Assembly: GCA_947568835.1 (NCBI GenBank)
Contig: OX387607.1
Location: 18,130,277 to 18,194,276 of the forward strand
DNA length: 64,000 nt
Source: Protonemura montana
Taxonomy: Eukaryota; Arthropoda; Insecta; Plecoptera; Nemouridae
Reading direction: 5' to 3'
Positions 11,015 to 22,415 of this stretch are shown piece after piece. The position numbers and the translations under genes are program-made. The stretch's first letter is position 1, and every line of letters starts with the position of its first letter. The notes beneath the pieces are model-generated. The model was given only the letters and a program-made list of their open reading frames with translations. It ran no database searches and was not told the origin of the DNA.

Positions 11015-12108
11015 TTTGGTACTTTTGGATGTGGTCCTATTTAAAACTTTTGGAACGGCATCTGACAAATTTTGAAAACATTTTAAAATATGCTTTAAGT
11101 CAAGTAAAATATAAATCAAAATGCCCACTCCCTCAAAATCTTAAGGTGCCGTTAGGCATCGGGTACTGCTAGTTAACCTTATATAAAAGCCTTAATTTAG
11201 CGATGTTCAACTTTTTAGTTTGTCTCTGGCTGGCGACCAGCTGGGGTAACATTTTTCTGTACATGTTGATTTAAATTGCGAAATTTGGTTAAAAACGTGT
11301 GCAATTGGGTTTTAATTGTTCAAAATTAAAATCTCAACACTATTGTGACACTTTGAGGGTGATTTGAAAGCGTTTTTTTGGTGAAATATTGATAATTGTG
11401 TTTGCATCGTGGCTGGCGAGGCGATTTAAAGCGATGTCTTACAGCTCGATTTTTATTCGAATTAAAACTTGCCTTTAAATGACCTGCAGCATCTCGGTAA
11501 TACTGTTCATGCATGCCCATGGAAGTTGTTGAAGAAATTGAGCCCAAACGCTGTTATTTAAGCGCGTTTTACGTGAAATATAAATAATTTTGCAAAAAGT
11601 TTGACAGATGCATTCATTTGTTTGGTTTTTTGACCACTGCAGGGTGAACGAATTCTTAAACTTATCTTTGTAGCAGTGCATTCAGGATATTCAAACGTCA
11701 ATGTCAATGTCAACGTCAATGTCAAATTCTTTTCAAAATCTCTAGAACTGAAGGGAAATAAATGACAGAACTGAAATATTGTTGGTGTCTTGGCCAGCAA
11801 GATTGGCTAGCCAAGATTATAAAAGGTATTTCACAAGTTTCATTCTCTAAGAAATATTTCAAGAAATCATGCACGAAAATCTTTTGACAGCCAACGTCGT
11901 TTGTTTTCGAAATTGTCATCGTGGTCACTTTGGAATTCACAGAGTTTCCACAATGCAGTGACCCCGAGTGAAATAAGCGGCAAATTTCAAACAAAATAAA
12001 CGCCCCTACTGTATGGTATTGCATGATACTTTTGGTTGTGGTCCCATTAAAACCAAAATGCCCACTCCCTCAAAATCGTAAGCGGCCGTAGGCAGCGGGT
12101 TCTGCTAG

Positions 12109-12429
12109 TATATTTTAATCAACTTAATTTAAAATTAATATATTTTGGATTACTTTTAACTTTTATAAGGTTGGCATGCACCCAAGCTTGCAAACCGCTC
12201 TTTGGCAGCCATTGCTAGAATCAGCTAGTGTACGGCAGGTATTTAGCATTAGGACTTTTAGTTTTGTATTTAAGTTCTTATTTTTCAATAGAATTAATTG
12301 CACGTAAATAAACTGTTAAATTCACAAAGAATTTAAGTGCATGATGCATTGTTTGGTCATAATTTTCTGGTTAATTTCAAACTCCCCGGTGAAGACTGGC
12401 TTTATTTTGCATTCTAAAGTTGGCAATAT
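12109..12429 (+). repeat. Left part of a minisatellite-bearing dispersed element, copy 1
   Basis: Matches 48880-49192 over about 310 bp (shared words include ATTAATATATTTTGGATTAC and GGCAGCCATTGCTAGAATC) and in both places leads directly into the same 46-bp tandem array. The conserved left part plus an internal tandem array resembles Helitron/Helentron-like or other non-autonomous elements with internal minisatellites. No coding capacity is seen. Confidence 0.75.
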
Positions 12430-13718
12430 GTAGTCAGAGTCCACCAGGCTGTGGCAAGGTAAGGCTAACACAACTTTAGTCAGAGTCCACCAGGTTGTGG
12501 CAAGGTAAGGCTAACACAACTGTAGTCAGAGTCCACCAGGCTGTGGCAAGGTTAGGCTAACACAACTGTAGTCAGAGTCCACCAGGTTGTGGCAAGGTAA
12601 GGCTAACACAACTGTAGTCAGAGTCCACCAGGTTGTGGCAAGGTTAGGCTAACACAACTGTAGTCAGAGTCCACCAGGTTGTGGCAAGGTAAGGCTAACA
12701 CAACTGTAGTCAGAGTCCACCAGGTTGTGGCAAGGTAAGGCTAACACAACTGTAGTCAGAGTCCACCAGGCTGTGGCAAGGTTAGGCTAACACAACTGTA
12801 GTCAGAGTCCACCAGGTTGTGGCAAGGTAAGGCTAACACAACTGTAGTCAGAGTCCACCAGGTTGTGGCAAGGTTAGGCTAACACAACTGTAGTCAGAGT
12901 CCACCAGGTTGTGGCAAGGTAAGGCTAACACAAATGTAGTCAAGAGTCCACCAGGTTGTGGCAAGGCAAGGCTAACACAACTGTAGTCAGAGTCCACCAG
13001 GCTGTGGCAAGGTTAGGCTAACACAACTGTAGTCAGAGTCAACCAGGCTGTGGCAAGGTAAGGCTAACACAACTTTAGTCAGAGTCCACCAGGTTGTGGC
13101 AAGGTAAGGCTAACACAACTGTAGTCAGAGTCCACCAGCTTGAAGCAAGGTAAGGCTAACACAACTGTAGTCAGAGTCCACCAGGTTGTGGCAAGGTAAG
13201 GCTAACACAACTGTAGTCAGAGTCCACCGGGTTGTGGCAAGGTAAGGCTAACACAACTGTAGTCAGAGTCCACCAGGTTGTGGCAAGGTTAGGCTAACAC
13301 AACAGTAGTCAGAGTCCACCAGGTTGTGGCAAGGTAAGGCTAACACATCTGTAGTCAGAGTCCACCAGGTTGTGGCAAGGTTAGGCTAACACAACTGTAG
13401 TCAGAGTCCACCAGGCTGTGGCAAGGTAAGGCTAACACAACTGTAGTCAGAGTCCACCAGGTTGTGGCAAGGTAAGGCTAACACAACTGTAGTCAGAGTC
13501 CACCAGGCTGTGGCAAGGTAAGACTAACACAACTGTAGTCAGAGTCCACCAGGCTGTGGCAAGGTTAGGCTAACACAACTGTTGTCAGAGTCCACCAGGT
13601 TGTGGCAAGGTAAGGCTAACACAACTGTAGTCAGAGTCCACCAGGTTGTGGCAAGGTAAGGCTAACACAACTGTAGTCAGAGTCCACCAGGTTGTGGCAA
13701 GGTAAGGCTAACACAACT
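12430..13718 (+). repeat. 46-bp minisatellite, 28 copies
   Basis: The unit begins GTAGTCAGAGTCCACCAGGT and ends GGCTAACACAACT. 28 units x 46 = 1,288 bp plus one inserted A near 12942. Variation is concentrated at two sites (AGGTT/AGGCT/AGCTT and GGTAAGG/GGTTAGG). After the array a short string (TATGCATTCCTGTAAAG) resembles the sequence after the second array at 49882, so the right end of the element may be about 13760. Confidence 0.95.
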
Positions 13719-14495
13719 ACTTATACAACAGAATATGCATTCCTGTAAAGTAGACTTCTTTGCATACAGCCATGTATCACCGATTGCCTAGCAACAAGTG
13801 ATTCAATGGGTGCTGCACTCACGAGTTGCCTGTTTGAACTTCCTTTGTCAGCTGGGAACCTTCGGGACCTCCAATAACCTGGAAAGCTGTTGCCATGGAG
13901 AGACTTTGAAGCCAAACCCGCCATCTTGGGAGTCACTGATTAAAATTACCTTAAAAAGGCCGCGCATTTTTTTTAAATAAATATTTACTAATTTCCAGTT
14001 ACATTATGTGATTTTTGAATTCGCTCATCTTACAGCAAAATCCTTGTAATGAAATTGTTCTTTGTTGTTATATCCTAATTTTTTAATTTTTTTTTACCCT
14101 TGGCTGTCATTTTGCATCGTGATTTGCTTTTTATTTGACAAATATGTATTCTAGGTTATTTTTTCGAGTTAATTGTTGCCATTGGCCTGGTTACGTTACC
14201 GTCTCAAGGTGGCTGCGATCGTGTAATCAGCTGTTTGCCAGGCAGCGGTCATCACGATCATCTTCTTTCCTTCTCTGTCCGAGCACAGCCCGGTGGAGAA
14301 AGTGAACCGGCTGTTGTTTAAAGTGATCGTTAACCTTTACCAGCCACTCAGCGAGCTAATTCTGTTTGCCCATTTCATGGTAAAATTGTTTTTGTTAGAT
14401 TTTTTATTTGAATTATTTCTGTAAAAAATGGTAAAATATAATTGTGTTGTATTAATAATGTGCAGAACTGTAAAATAAACAAGTGAGATGTATAA
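13719..14495. other. Unique-looking spacer between two minisatellites
   Basis: AT-rich with several poly-T stretches. Short frames here have no recognisable family or splice context. I see no gene. Confidence 0.4.
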
Positions 14496-15447
14496 TTCCC
14501 ACTGATGCTCTGTAGTTGAACATATATACTTCCCACTGATGCTCTGTAGTTGAACATATATACTTCCCACTGATGCTCTGTAGTTGAACATATATACTTC
14601 CCACTGATGCTCTGTAGTTGAACAAATATACTACCCACTGATGCTCTGTAGTTGAACATATATACTTCCCACTGATGCTCTGTACTTGAACATATATACT
14701 TCCCACTGATGCTCTGTAGTTGAACATATATACTTCCCACTGATGCTCTGTAGTTGAACATATATACTTTCCACTGATGCTCTGTAGTTGAACATATATA
14801 CTTCCCACTGATGCTCTGTAGTTGAACATATATACTTCCCACTGATGCTCTGTAGTTGAACATATATACTTCCCACTGATGCTCTGTAGTTGAACATATA
14901 TACTTCCCACTGATGCTCTGTAGTTGAACATATATACTTCCCACTGATGCTCTGTAGTTGAATATGTATACTTCCCACTGATGCTCTGTAGTTGAACATA
15001 TATACTTCCCACTGATGCTCTGTAGTTGAACATATATACTTCCCACTGATGCTCTGTAGTTGAACATATATAATACCCACTGATGCTCTGTAGTTGAACA
15101 TATATACTTCCCACTGATTCTCTGTAGTTGAACATATATACTTCCCACTGATGCTCTGTAGTTGAACATATATACTTCCCACTGATGCTCTGTAGTTGAA
15201 CATATATACTTCCCACTGATGCTCTGTAGTTGAACATATATACTTCTCACTGATGCACTGTAGTTGAACATATATACTTCCCACTGATGCTCTGTAGTTG
15301 AACATATATACTTCCCACTGATGCTCTGTAGTTGAACATATATACTTCCCACTGATGCTCTGTAGTTGAACATATATACTTCCCACTGATGCTCTGTAGT
15401 TGAACATATATACTTCCCACTGATGCTCTGTAGTTGAACATATATAC
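14496..15447. repeat. 34-bp minisatellite, 28 copies
   Basis: The unit begins TTCCCACTGATGCTCTGTAG and ends TTGAACATATATAC. 952 bp is exactly 28 units with only scattered single-base changes. On the minus strand the unit has no stop in any frame, so 34-residue periodic frames up to 386 codons appear in all three frames; these are by-products of the repeat, not genes. Confidence 0.95.
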
Positions 15448-15746
15448 TTCTCAGTAATGCAGAAGCAGCGAATACGTTTACTTTAAAACAATCCCAGTAA
15501 GTTATGCATGACTCAACTAGAACTAATATGTGCACTGGCAGATCATTAGGTACCTGAAAGCTCTTCGCTAATTGCCTATTGATGCACGACGTACTTGTTT
15601 TTATAAGGCATCTAAAATTTTCATCTAAACATCTTTTTTATCATTTAAATCCACACAAAAAAAAAATGCGCAGCTTAATTTGCCCACACAACGACTTACT
15701 GAGAAATATATTTGATATGAAACATTTAAAATTGATCTTTTTATTT

Positions 15747-17391
15747 GTGGTGTTTAACGACGCGCTGTTTTGACATCTGGCCATGCGGCACTAATCTATT
15801 AGCGTCGGTGAATCAGTGGATTATGAACCTAACCTAACCTAGCCTAGAAGGGAGGAGGGGTAACCCGGTGCCGGCACGTAGCCTACTCCTGTCGAAAAGC
15901 ACCAAGGTGACCACCGGCTTAACGTCCCTTCCGAAGGACGGTACAACGTGAACAACAGGATTCCTCCACAAATCCATGCTGTCGAGAGGTTGATAAGCAA
16001 AGCGAGTGAAGTTGCTGTACTAACTTTCATCCCTCCAACCTCTCTCCCGAACAGAACTGGTCATGTGTATGATGGTCACCCATCCAATACCTGACTCAGC
16101 GCAGTGTTGCTTAACTTTCATCCCTTCAACCTCTCTTCCAAACAGAACTGGTCATGTGTATGATAGTCACCCATCCAATACCTGACCCAGCGCAGTGTTG
16201 CTTAACTTTCATCCCTCCAGCCTCTCTCCCGAACAGAACTGGTCATGTGTATGATGGTCACCTATCCAATACCTGACCCAGCGCAGTGTTGCTTAACTTT
16301 CATCCCTCCAACCTCTCTCCCGAACAGAACTGGTCATGTGTATGATGGTCACACATCTAATACCTGACCCAGCACAGTGTTGCTTAACTTTCATCCCTCC
16401 AACCTCTCTCCCGAACAGAACTGGTCATGTGTATGATGGTCACCCATCCAATACCTGACCCAGCGCAGTGTTTCTTAACTTTCATCCCTCCAACCTCTCT
16501 CCCGAACAGAACTGGTCATGTGTATGATGGTCACCCATCCAATACCTGACTCAGCGCAGTGTTGCTTAACTTTCATCACTCCAATCTCTCTCCCGAACAG
16601 AACTGGTCATGTGTATGATGGTCACCCATCCAATACCTGACCCAGCGCAGTGTTGTTTAACTTTCATCCCTCCAACCGTTGAGTGTAGGTTATAGGTAGA
16701 GTTTCAACATCAATGTTAAAGTCTCTGCGTGAAAAATGACTACCTTACCGACAAAAATGCAGAGTACCGGACAATCACGTTAAGTGGAGCCACTGTCGTA
16801 TGAATTTTAATTTCGATATTTCTCGTAGGTTAACTCACTTTTGAAACTTTTCATGCTCAAAAAATCTTCATCAATGTTTACCTCAACGATTGATACACAT
16901 GTAACGATATTCATAAGCGAGTAACCTACTATAAATATCGAAATTAAATTTCATGTTACAGTGGCTCCACTTAACGTGAACTTCCGGTACTCTGCATTTT
17001 TGTCGGTAAGGTAGTCATTTTTCACGCAGAGACTGTAACATTGACGTTGAAACTCTACCTATAACCTACACTCAACGCTCCAACCTCTCTCCCGAACAGA
17101 ACTGGTCATGTGTATGATGGTCACCCATCCAATACCTGACTCAGCGCAGTGTTGCTTAACTTTCATCACTCCAATCTCTCTCCCAAACAGAACTGGTCAT
17201 GTGGATGATGGTCACCCATCCAATACCAGACCCAGCGCAGTGTTGCTTAACTTTCATCCATCCAACCTCTCTCCCGAACAGAACTGGTCATGTGTATGAT
17301 GGTCACCCATCCAATACCTGACCCAGCGCAATGTTGCTCAATTTCAGTGATGTAACGAGAACCGGTGCTACCAACACGCTAAACCGTTTGG
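15747..17391 (-). mobile_element. 5S-rRNA-derived SINE with 91-bp internal array, split by a MITE
   Basis: Read on the minus strand, the 5S-like head (GTGTTGG..CACCGG, then box A-like AAGTTAAGCAAC and box C-like TTGGATGGGTGACC) lies near 17391-17300. It is followed by tandem 91-bp units (17345-17077 and 16677-16035), then the body (CTCGACAGCATGGATTTGTG..., CCGTCCTTCGGAAGGGACG, CTAGGCTAGGTTAGG) and the conserved 3' tail (GCGTCGTTAAACACCAC) at 15747. The MITE at 16678-17076 interrupts the array. It is non-coding; amplification would depend on a partner LINE. The 5S head marks it as a SINE3-type element. Confidence 0.85.
16678..17076. mobile_element. Foldback MITE with ~150-bp terminal inverted repeats
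   Basis: The left arm (from GTTGAGTGTAGGTTATAGGT) and right arm (reverse complement from 17076) match over about 150 bp with few differences, leaving a short central spacer (~16840-16920). It is inserted in the 91-bp 5S-SINE array. CTCCAACC occurs on both sides (16670-16677 and 17078-17085), an 8-bp target duplication as in hAT elements. No coding capacity. A diverged relative lies at 36285-36475. Confidence 0.85.
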
Positions 17392-18650
17392 ATTCAAACA
17401 ATTAAAAGCAAGTCTGAATGTTTGTCAACTCTATTACTCGAGCGTCTTTTGTCCCGAAAACACTCGCGCGATGGTCTCGCGTATATTGAAATGCATAAAA
17501 TCTCCGACTGATATTTTCGTGCTGTGACCTTTCCTGTGACCCTTGTGACCTCTAGACCAAGCTGCGCTTTCGTTCGTGCCTAGCAAAGTGACTGCATCTT
17601 GTATCTGACGGACATTAGCAAAGTGGTTACATTCGTATTAGCATTGTTGGCGAAGATCCTTTCGAAATCGATATTTTAAAAAGGTCAAGATCGTCATCAA
17701 AAAACCACATTTAAAAAAGATCGAAGTTCGCGATCATTTTTTTTTTACTTCAAATTCAAATTTGTTTCAACAAAAGATCAAATTCATTTAAAAGATCGTT
17801 TTCGAAAAAAAAAATCATGTGATCTCTGGAAAAACGTGTTTTTAAGCACCTATATGTGCTGGTAAATGCAATATTAATATAGAAATAGTAGGAACACAAT
17901 GCGACGAGGACTAAGACTTGTTGTCAAGAATACAAGAAGATAATTAACAGCCTGTTAACACTTAACAGGAACAACAATGCCTTGCTCAACAGATAGTGGT
18001 CAGTGGAACTTGGCAGAAAGTGGGCCTCGAATCTCGATGACCTAATTTGAGAAAAGCTGTGATCGTGGACAGCACGGTGGACAAACTAGGCAGCATTTGC
18101 ACGCATTAATAAAACTAATAACAGTTTGGAATCCTGGAAACACTTTCAAGTCATTGAAGGAAACTGAAAGCTGTGACAAATATTTCCATTTGCCACATTC
18201 AAATTTCAATTGTCAAGTTTTGTACAACAAACACTAAAAAAGGAACGACTGTGCAAACGATCTTTTAAAAAAATTAATGAAATACAAAAAAGATTGCGAT
18301 CAGTTCGAAGATCACTAAAAAAAAAATCCTTCCTCAACTATTCATACCAGTGGGTCGAGCACAGCTTTCAAAAAGCAGTCAAGTCACCCAATCAATTAAC
18401 ACCAAGAAGTGAATTAGTGTATGATATTGTCGTATTAGTAAATTACTTGACAGCTTTTCCAATATCCAATATCATTTAGCTAAACTAAACGTTCAACACA
18501 CTCCTAAAAACTTTCATTCCGACTAGACGGCAAGTCAATAAGTCAATGGTGACCGATTGATACGGCGAGCGAGTTAAGCAGCATAGAGCTGAGTTTTGTG
18601 TTGGATGGGTAACCACAACGACAGTAGCAGGTCACGTGCCGTATTGTTAA
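17392..18650. other. Spacer with a diverged 5S-like relic
   Basis: Mostly AT-rich DNA with GATC-containing A/T runs (17690-17820). At about 18555-18620 the string GAGTTAAGCAGCATAGAG...TTGGATGGGTAACCAC matches the 5S box A to box C layout but is clearly older than the other 5S SINEs. An 89-codon basic frame at 18210-18479 has no recognisable domain and I do not call it a gene. Confidence 0.45.
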
Positions 18651-18654
18651 ACAA

Positions 18655-18955
18655 AAATAACAGGTTGTGACGTGGTATAGCGTCACTAGAATCAGAGTGA
18701 CTGTGAGTATTCACAGCCTCTTGTTTCTACTCCTTGGAGATCCGTCATTCTCATCAAATACACTAAAATCGTCTCAAAAAGCCAGTGTCCAAGTAGCTCA
18801 ATCGTTTAGAGCATCACCCGCGAAAGGTGGAGATCGGGGTCCAAGTAGCTCAATGGTTCAGAGCAACACCCGCGATAGGTGGAGATCAGGGTTCGAGTCC
18901 CCGTTCGGGCATCAATTTTTGAGACGGTTATAGTGTTGATAATAATAAAAAAGTT
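18655..18955 (+). mobile_element. tRNA-derived SINE (family A) with a duplicated tRNA head
   Basis: A non-tRNA segment (GTGACTGTGAGTATTCACAG..., CTAAAATCGTCTCAAAAAG) leads into two tRNA-like units. The first (from ~18787) stops after GATCGGG and the second (from ~18839) is complete, with box A-like TAGCTCAATGGTTCAGAGC, box B GGTTCGAGTCC and a paired acceptor end. It then continues as CATCAATTTTTGAGACGG and an A-rich end. The anticodon-loop U33 equivalent is missing, so this is a retroposon rather than a tRNA gene. Other copies: 31495-31800, 35437-35925. Confidence 0.75.
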
Positions 18956-19620
18956 ATGAAACATTCTTTATGTTTCAATTTCACTTTTAAAGCTAATCGC
19001 TGACATAAATATGATTATTAATGCGTGCCTCACGGGTTAAACTGCGAGAAATTAACAGTAGCTAATTAAATCGTTTTGCGCCATAAAAAAAATTGCTAAT
19101 TTACAAAACAAAGTCGAATATCCGTGACTTATAAATGTAAAACATCTGTATGTATGTTATTAAAGGGGATCGGCAGCATTAGTGCTAATTAGCCAAGCCC
19201 ATCCTAGTTCGGTATACGTGTAATAAACCTCCCAGAAATGCTTCGAAGGTTTGGGAGGAATTGATTAGAGATCGGTTGTCGTTTCACTTTTAACAATTAA
19301 TTCTGGCCGTCAGCGACACTGGAGGCCGTGATTCGTGAATTCCACTTCGTAAACAAAAACGTTCGCTTGATCATTTTCCTGGAGAAGGAGTCGAATTGCT
19401 GTGTAAGTCCTTGCAGTCTCTGTTCTTGCACGACTTACACGGCTAGGATGAGAAGGTACAATTTAAATGCTCTGTCAGGTGATCTCAGCATCTCCATGGC
19501 TACCAAACGTTGAATCTACCATTGAACCTCCTATGCTAGGCCATGATATACCCGTGGTAACATAAGATAGCAGAATTGAGAAGCTCTGTCAGGCGATCTC
19601 AGCATCTCCATGGCTACCAA

Positions 19621-19979
19621 CAGTTCGGCGTGTTGTAAACACCGGTCCTCGTAAGATCACCGAAGTTAAGCAACACTGCGCTGGGTCAGGTATTGGATGG
19701 GTGACCACTGAACGGTTTGGCGTGTTGGAAACACCGGTCCTCGTGAGATCACCGAAGTTAAGCAACACTGCGCTGAGTCAGGTATTGGATGGGTGACCAC
19801 TGAACGGTTTGGCGTGTTGGAAACACCGGTCCTCGTGAGATCACCGAAGTTAAGCAACACTGCGCTGAGTCAGGTATTGGATGGGTGACCACCGAACGGT
19901 TTGGCGTGTTGGAAACACCGGTCCTCGTGAGATCACCGAAGTTAAGCAACACTGCGCTGGGTCAGGTGTTGGATGGTAA
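19621..19979 (+). repeat. Tandem array of the 5S head alone (92-bp unit), ending in poly(A)
   Basis: Four units of about 92 bp, each GAACGGTTTGGCGTGTTGGA... CACCGAAGTTAAGCAAC... TTGGATGGGTGACCACT. Here only the 5S-related head of the SINE is repeated, not the downstream body. The array ends at GGATGGTAAT followed by about 20 A residues (19982-20000). The units have 5S box A and box C but differ from genuine 5S rRNA in the terminal stems, so I treat them as SINE-derived. Confidence 0.8.
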
Positions 19980-20367
19980 TAAAAAAAAAAAAAAAAAAAC
20001 ACATAAACTCAAAAAATGATTTATTGAAAATAGAAAATCACTCACACGTGAAAATTTTGGGTTGCTAGGGAATCTAATAAACCGCTTCGTTCGCTACTCT
20101 CACCCTCATGAAAGTGCACTCTCACCGTTAATAGCAACGTCACGTAGAATATGAAGTCACACGCGTGGCCTTGAGAAGCCATCAATGAATATCGAGTGCG
20201 CAGCTTTGCGTGCGCGTGCATTTCCGGTCAATATTGCGCAGGCGCCGGTCGGTGTTGTCTTCGAGCGATCGCTAATCTCCAATCGAGCTCAGGGCCATCT
20301 GGTGACAGGTAACTTGCTTCACCAGCCCAGCCTTTTAGTGACATGGGTGCAATTCAAACTGATTTTT

Positions 20368-21195
20368 TGTTTTGTTTAACGACGCATTGTTATGACAGCG
20401 GGTCTTGTGGCACTAGTTTATAAGCGATGGTGAATGAATGGTTGATGATGAAGCTATACTAGCACCGATATCCTTCTCTTGTGGTTGCTAGCTGCTAGGG
20501 GACCACCGGCTCAACGTCCCTTCCGAGGGACAGTATAAAGCAAACAGCGACCCATGCTGTCGAGAGGTTGATAAGCAAGGCGAATGAAGTTGCTGTGCTA
20601 ACTTTCATCTCTCCAACCTCTCTCCCGAACAGAACTGGTCATGTGTATGATGGTCACCCATCCAATACCTGACTCAGCGCAGTGTTGCTTAACTTTCATC
20701 CCTCCAACCTCTCTCCCGAACGGAACTGGTCATGTGTATGATGGTCACCCTTCCAATACCTGAACCAGCGCAGTGTTGCTTAACTTTCATCCCTCCAACC
20801 TCTCTCCCGAACAGAACTGGTCATGTGTATGATGGTCACCCATCCAATACCTGACTCAGCGCAGTGTTGCTTAACTTTCATCCCTCCAACCTCTCTCCCG
20901 AACAGAACTGGTCATGTGTATGATGGTCACCCATCCAATACCTGACTCAGCGCAGTGTTGCTTAACTTTCATCCCTCCAGCCTCTCTCTCTAACAGAACT
21001 GGTCATGTGTATGATGGTCACCCATCCAATACCTGACTCAGCGCAGTGTTGCTTAACTTTCATCCCTCCAACCTCTCTCCCGAATAGAACTGGTCATGTG
21101 TATGATGGTCACCCATCCAATACCTGACTCAGCGCAGTGTTGCTTAACTTCGGTGATCTCACGAGGACGGGTGTTTCCAACACGTCAAACCTTTG
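20368..21195 (-). mobile_element. 5S-derived SINE with 91-bp array
   Basis: The 3' tail (GTTTAACGACGCATTG on the plus strand) starts near 20375, the body is partly deleted (20400-20600), then about six 91-bp units (20600-21150), and the 5S head ends at 21195 (plus-strand GTGTTTCCAACACGTCAAAC). Confidence 0.85.
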
Positions 21196-22415
21196 TATTG
21201 TCTCGTCTTCAAAAAAAATCCAAATGACAGAAGTTAAATAAAAAATTATTTATGTCACCCAACCCATAAGTAACAATGGCGTTGTATTTGAAATTTCTCT
21301 GTCTGTTGTGGAAATCAAAGACGGTCTGAATTTATGACTTGTTGTGCATTGTTGCAAAACAGATGAGAAATAAAACAATTTAATTGCTAAACTGTGTTTT
21401 TTTTTAGGTTATGATAAAGAAATGTTTGATCAGTTTTGATTTCAGTGCTGCAAACGTAACAACTGAGACAAGAACTGAATGTGCTGATTATTTGCTATAG
21501 ATTTAAGTGCATAATTATTGTCAAAATGGTGATTATATTTCGTCAAAGCGGTCAGCTGTTCTTTCATCGGCGATTTTGATTTTTTGATTTTCGAATCGGA
21601 ATCAATAATAAAAATGTATTTTTATTTGCTAACAGCCACCTTTTGTACAAATATATTTAAAAAAATTACTAATTTAAATGACATATATGTAGATTTTTTT
21701 ACCCCCAAGTCTTTATTGACTATGTTTATTCGGTGAAACCGAAAAAATTTACATTTCTTCGCACAGTTTTCCACAAAGCCCATTGGGCTCAACTATTGAG
21801 CAAAAAAAAAAAAAAATTTTAAAACAAATAATAATAACAGCCAATCAGCTTTAGATAAAACAAAATAAAAGAAAGTGAAATACTTAAGATAGGATAGGGG
21901 AATTTAAGTTCGTAAAAGCCAATTTTTGACACGATATTTGACTTGAGTAAACGTTTCTAGTTCAGGAATGTTGCTGGATGTTTGGTAAAAAGTACAGGGA
22001 CATAATATTATTGCAATCGCTTACCATACTCGTTGACATGGTATGCAATTACGATTGAAATGAAACAATTTAAATAAATAAAATAAAATAAAATGACAGT
22101 TACAAAGAAGCTAGTCGAGCAAAGTTATCTCTGATTTAGGTTACACACATTACGCATTATTTTGCGTGAAGTACGCAGTCGCAGTTGGCATCAAGTGCCA
22201 TTTCGCACACGCAGTTGTGCACGTAGTTTCTGCGATTGCCAATATTATGACATCAGTGTGTACATGGCTTGAGCCAGCGAGAACTCAACACCGTAAAAGT
22301 CGACCATTACCTGCCTCGGTGACACGTGACGTCGATTCACTTCTTCAATCTACAACAGAATCTGTTTTATGATACCATGCTACAAGATAACGTCCGGTTA
22401 AGTTACTAAATATGT
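21196..22415. other. AT-rich spacer, no gene seen
   Basis: Poly-A/T runs and short frames only. The 68-codon frame at 22166 has no recognisable family. I see no splice-supported gene. Confidence 0.4.

Larger units (their letters stand above)
6871..12108 (+). repeat. Head-to-tail array of a ~1.08-kb dispersed unit ending in hairpin + CTAG
   Basis: A partial unit (6871-7261) is followed by a full unit (7262-8343, 1,082 bp), a unit split by other DNA (8344 to about 9060, resuming 11016-11172), and a third (11173-12108). Each ends with the same string: a short stem (GGTGCC-GTTA-GGCATC in the first copies), then GGGTTCTGCTAG. Within the array the sequence after CTAG is the TTAACCTT start of the next unit, but at 12108 it changes to unrelated sequence exactly after CTAG, so CTAG is a true terminus. 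Units also share TGTCAA hexamer runs (8872-8898, 11698-11722). A hairpin 8 nt before CTAG resembles a Helitron 3' end; the 5' end does not start with TC, so the class is uncertain. Apparent short frames inside are not conserved as proteins. Confidence 0.7.

Noticed and set aside
9656-11075. Frames encoding Met-Val-Phe-Tyr-Gly repeats
   Set aside because: Produced by the decamer array; no flanking coding signal.
12430-13718. CRISPR-like regular repeats
   Set aside because: The whole 46-bp unit is conserved, with no unique spacers, and the genome is eukaryotic; it is a minisatellite. The same applies to the 53-, 41-, 34- and 26-bp arrays.
14375-15535. A 386-codon minus-strand frame with repeated Tyr-Ile-Cys-Ser-Thr-Thr-Glu-His motifs
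   Set aside because: It follows from a stop-free 34-bp minisatellite unit; all three frames are open with the same peptide, and there is no start, splice or family support.
15830-15845. Telomere-like CCTAACCTAACCTA
   Set aside because: This is part of the SINE body, occurs at the same place in other copies, and is too short.
18210-18479. 89-codon basic frame
   Set aside because: No domain, no splice context, and it lies in AT-rich spacer; not supportable as a gene.
19621-19979. Genuine tandem 5S rRNA genes
   Set aside because: The units lack proper 5S terminal stems and T-run terminators, have a short 92-bp period without spacer, and match the head of the dispersed SINE.
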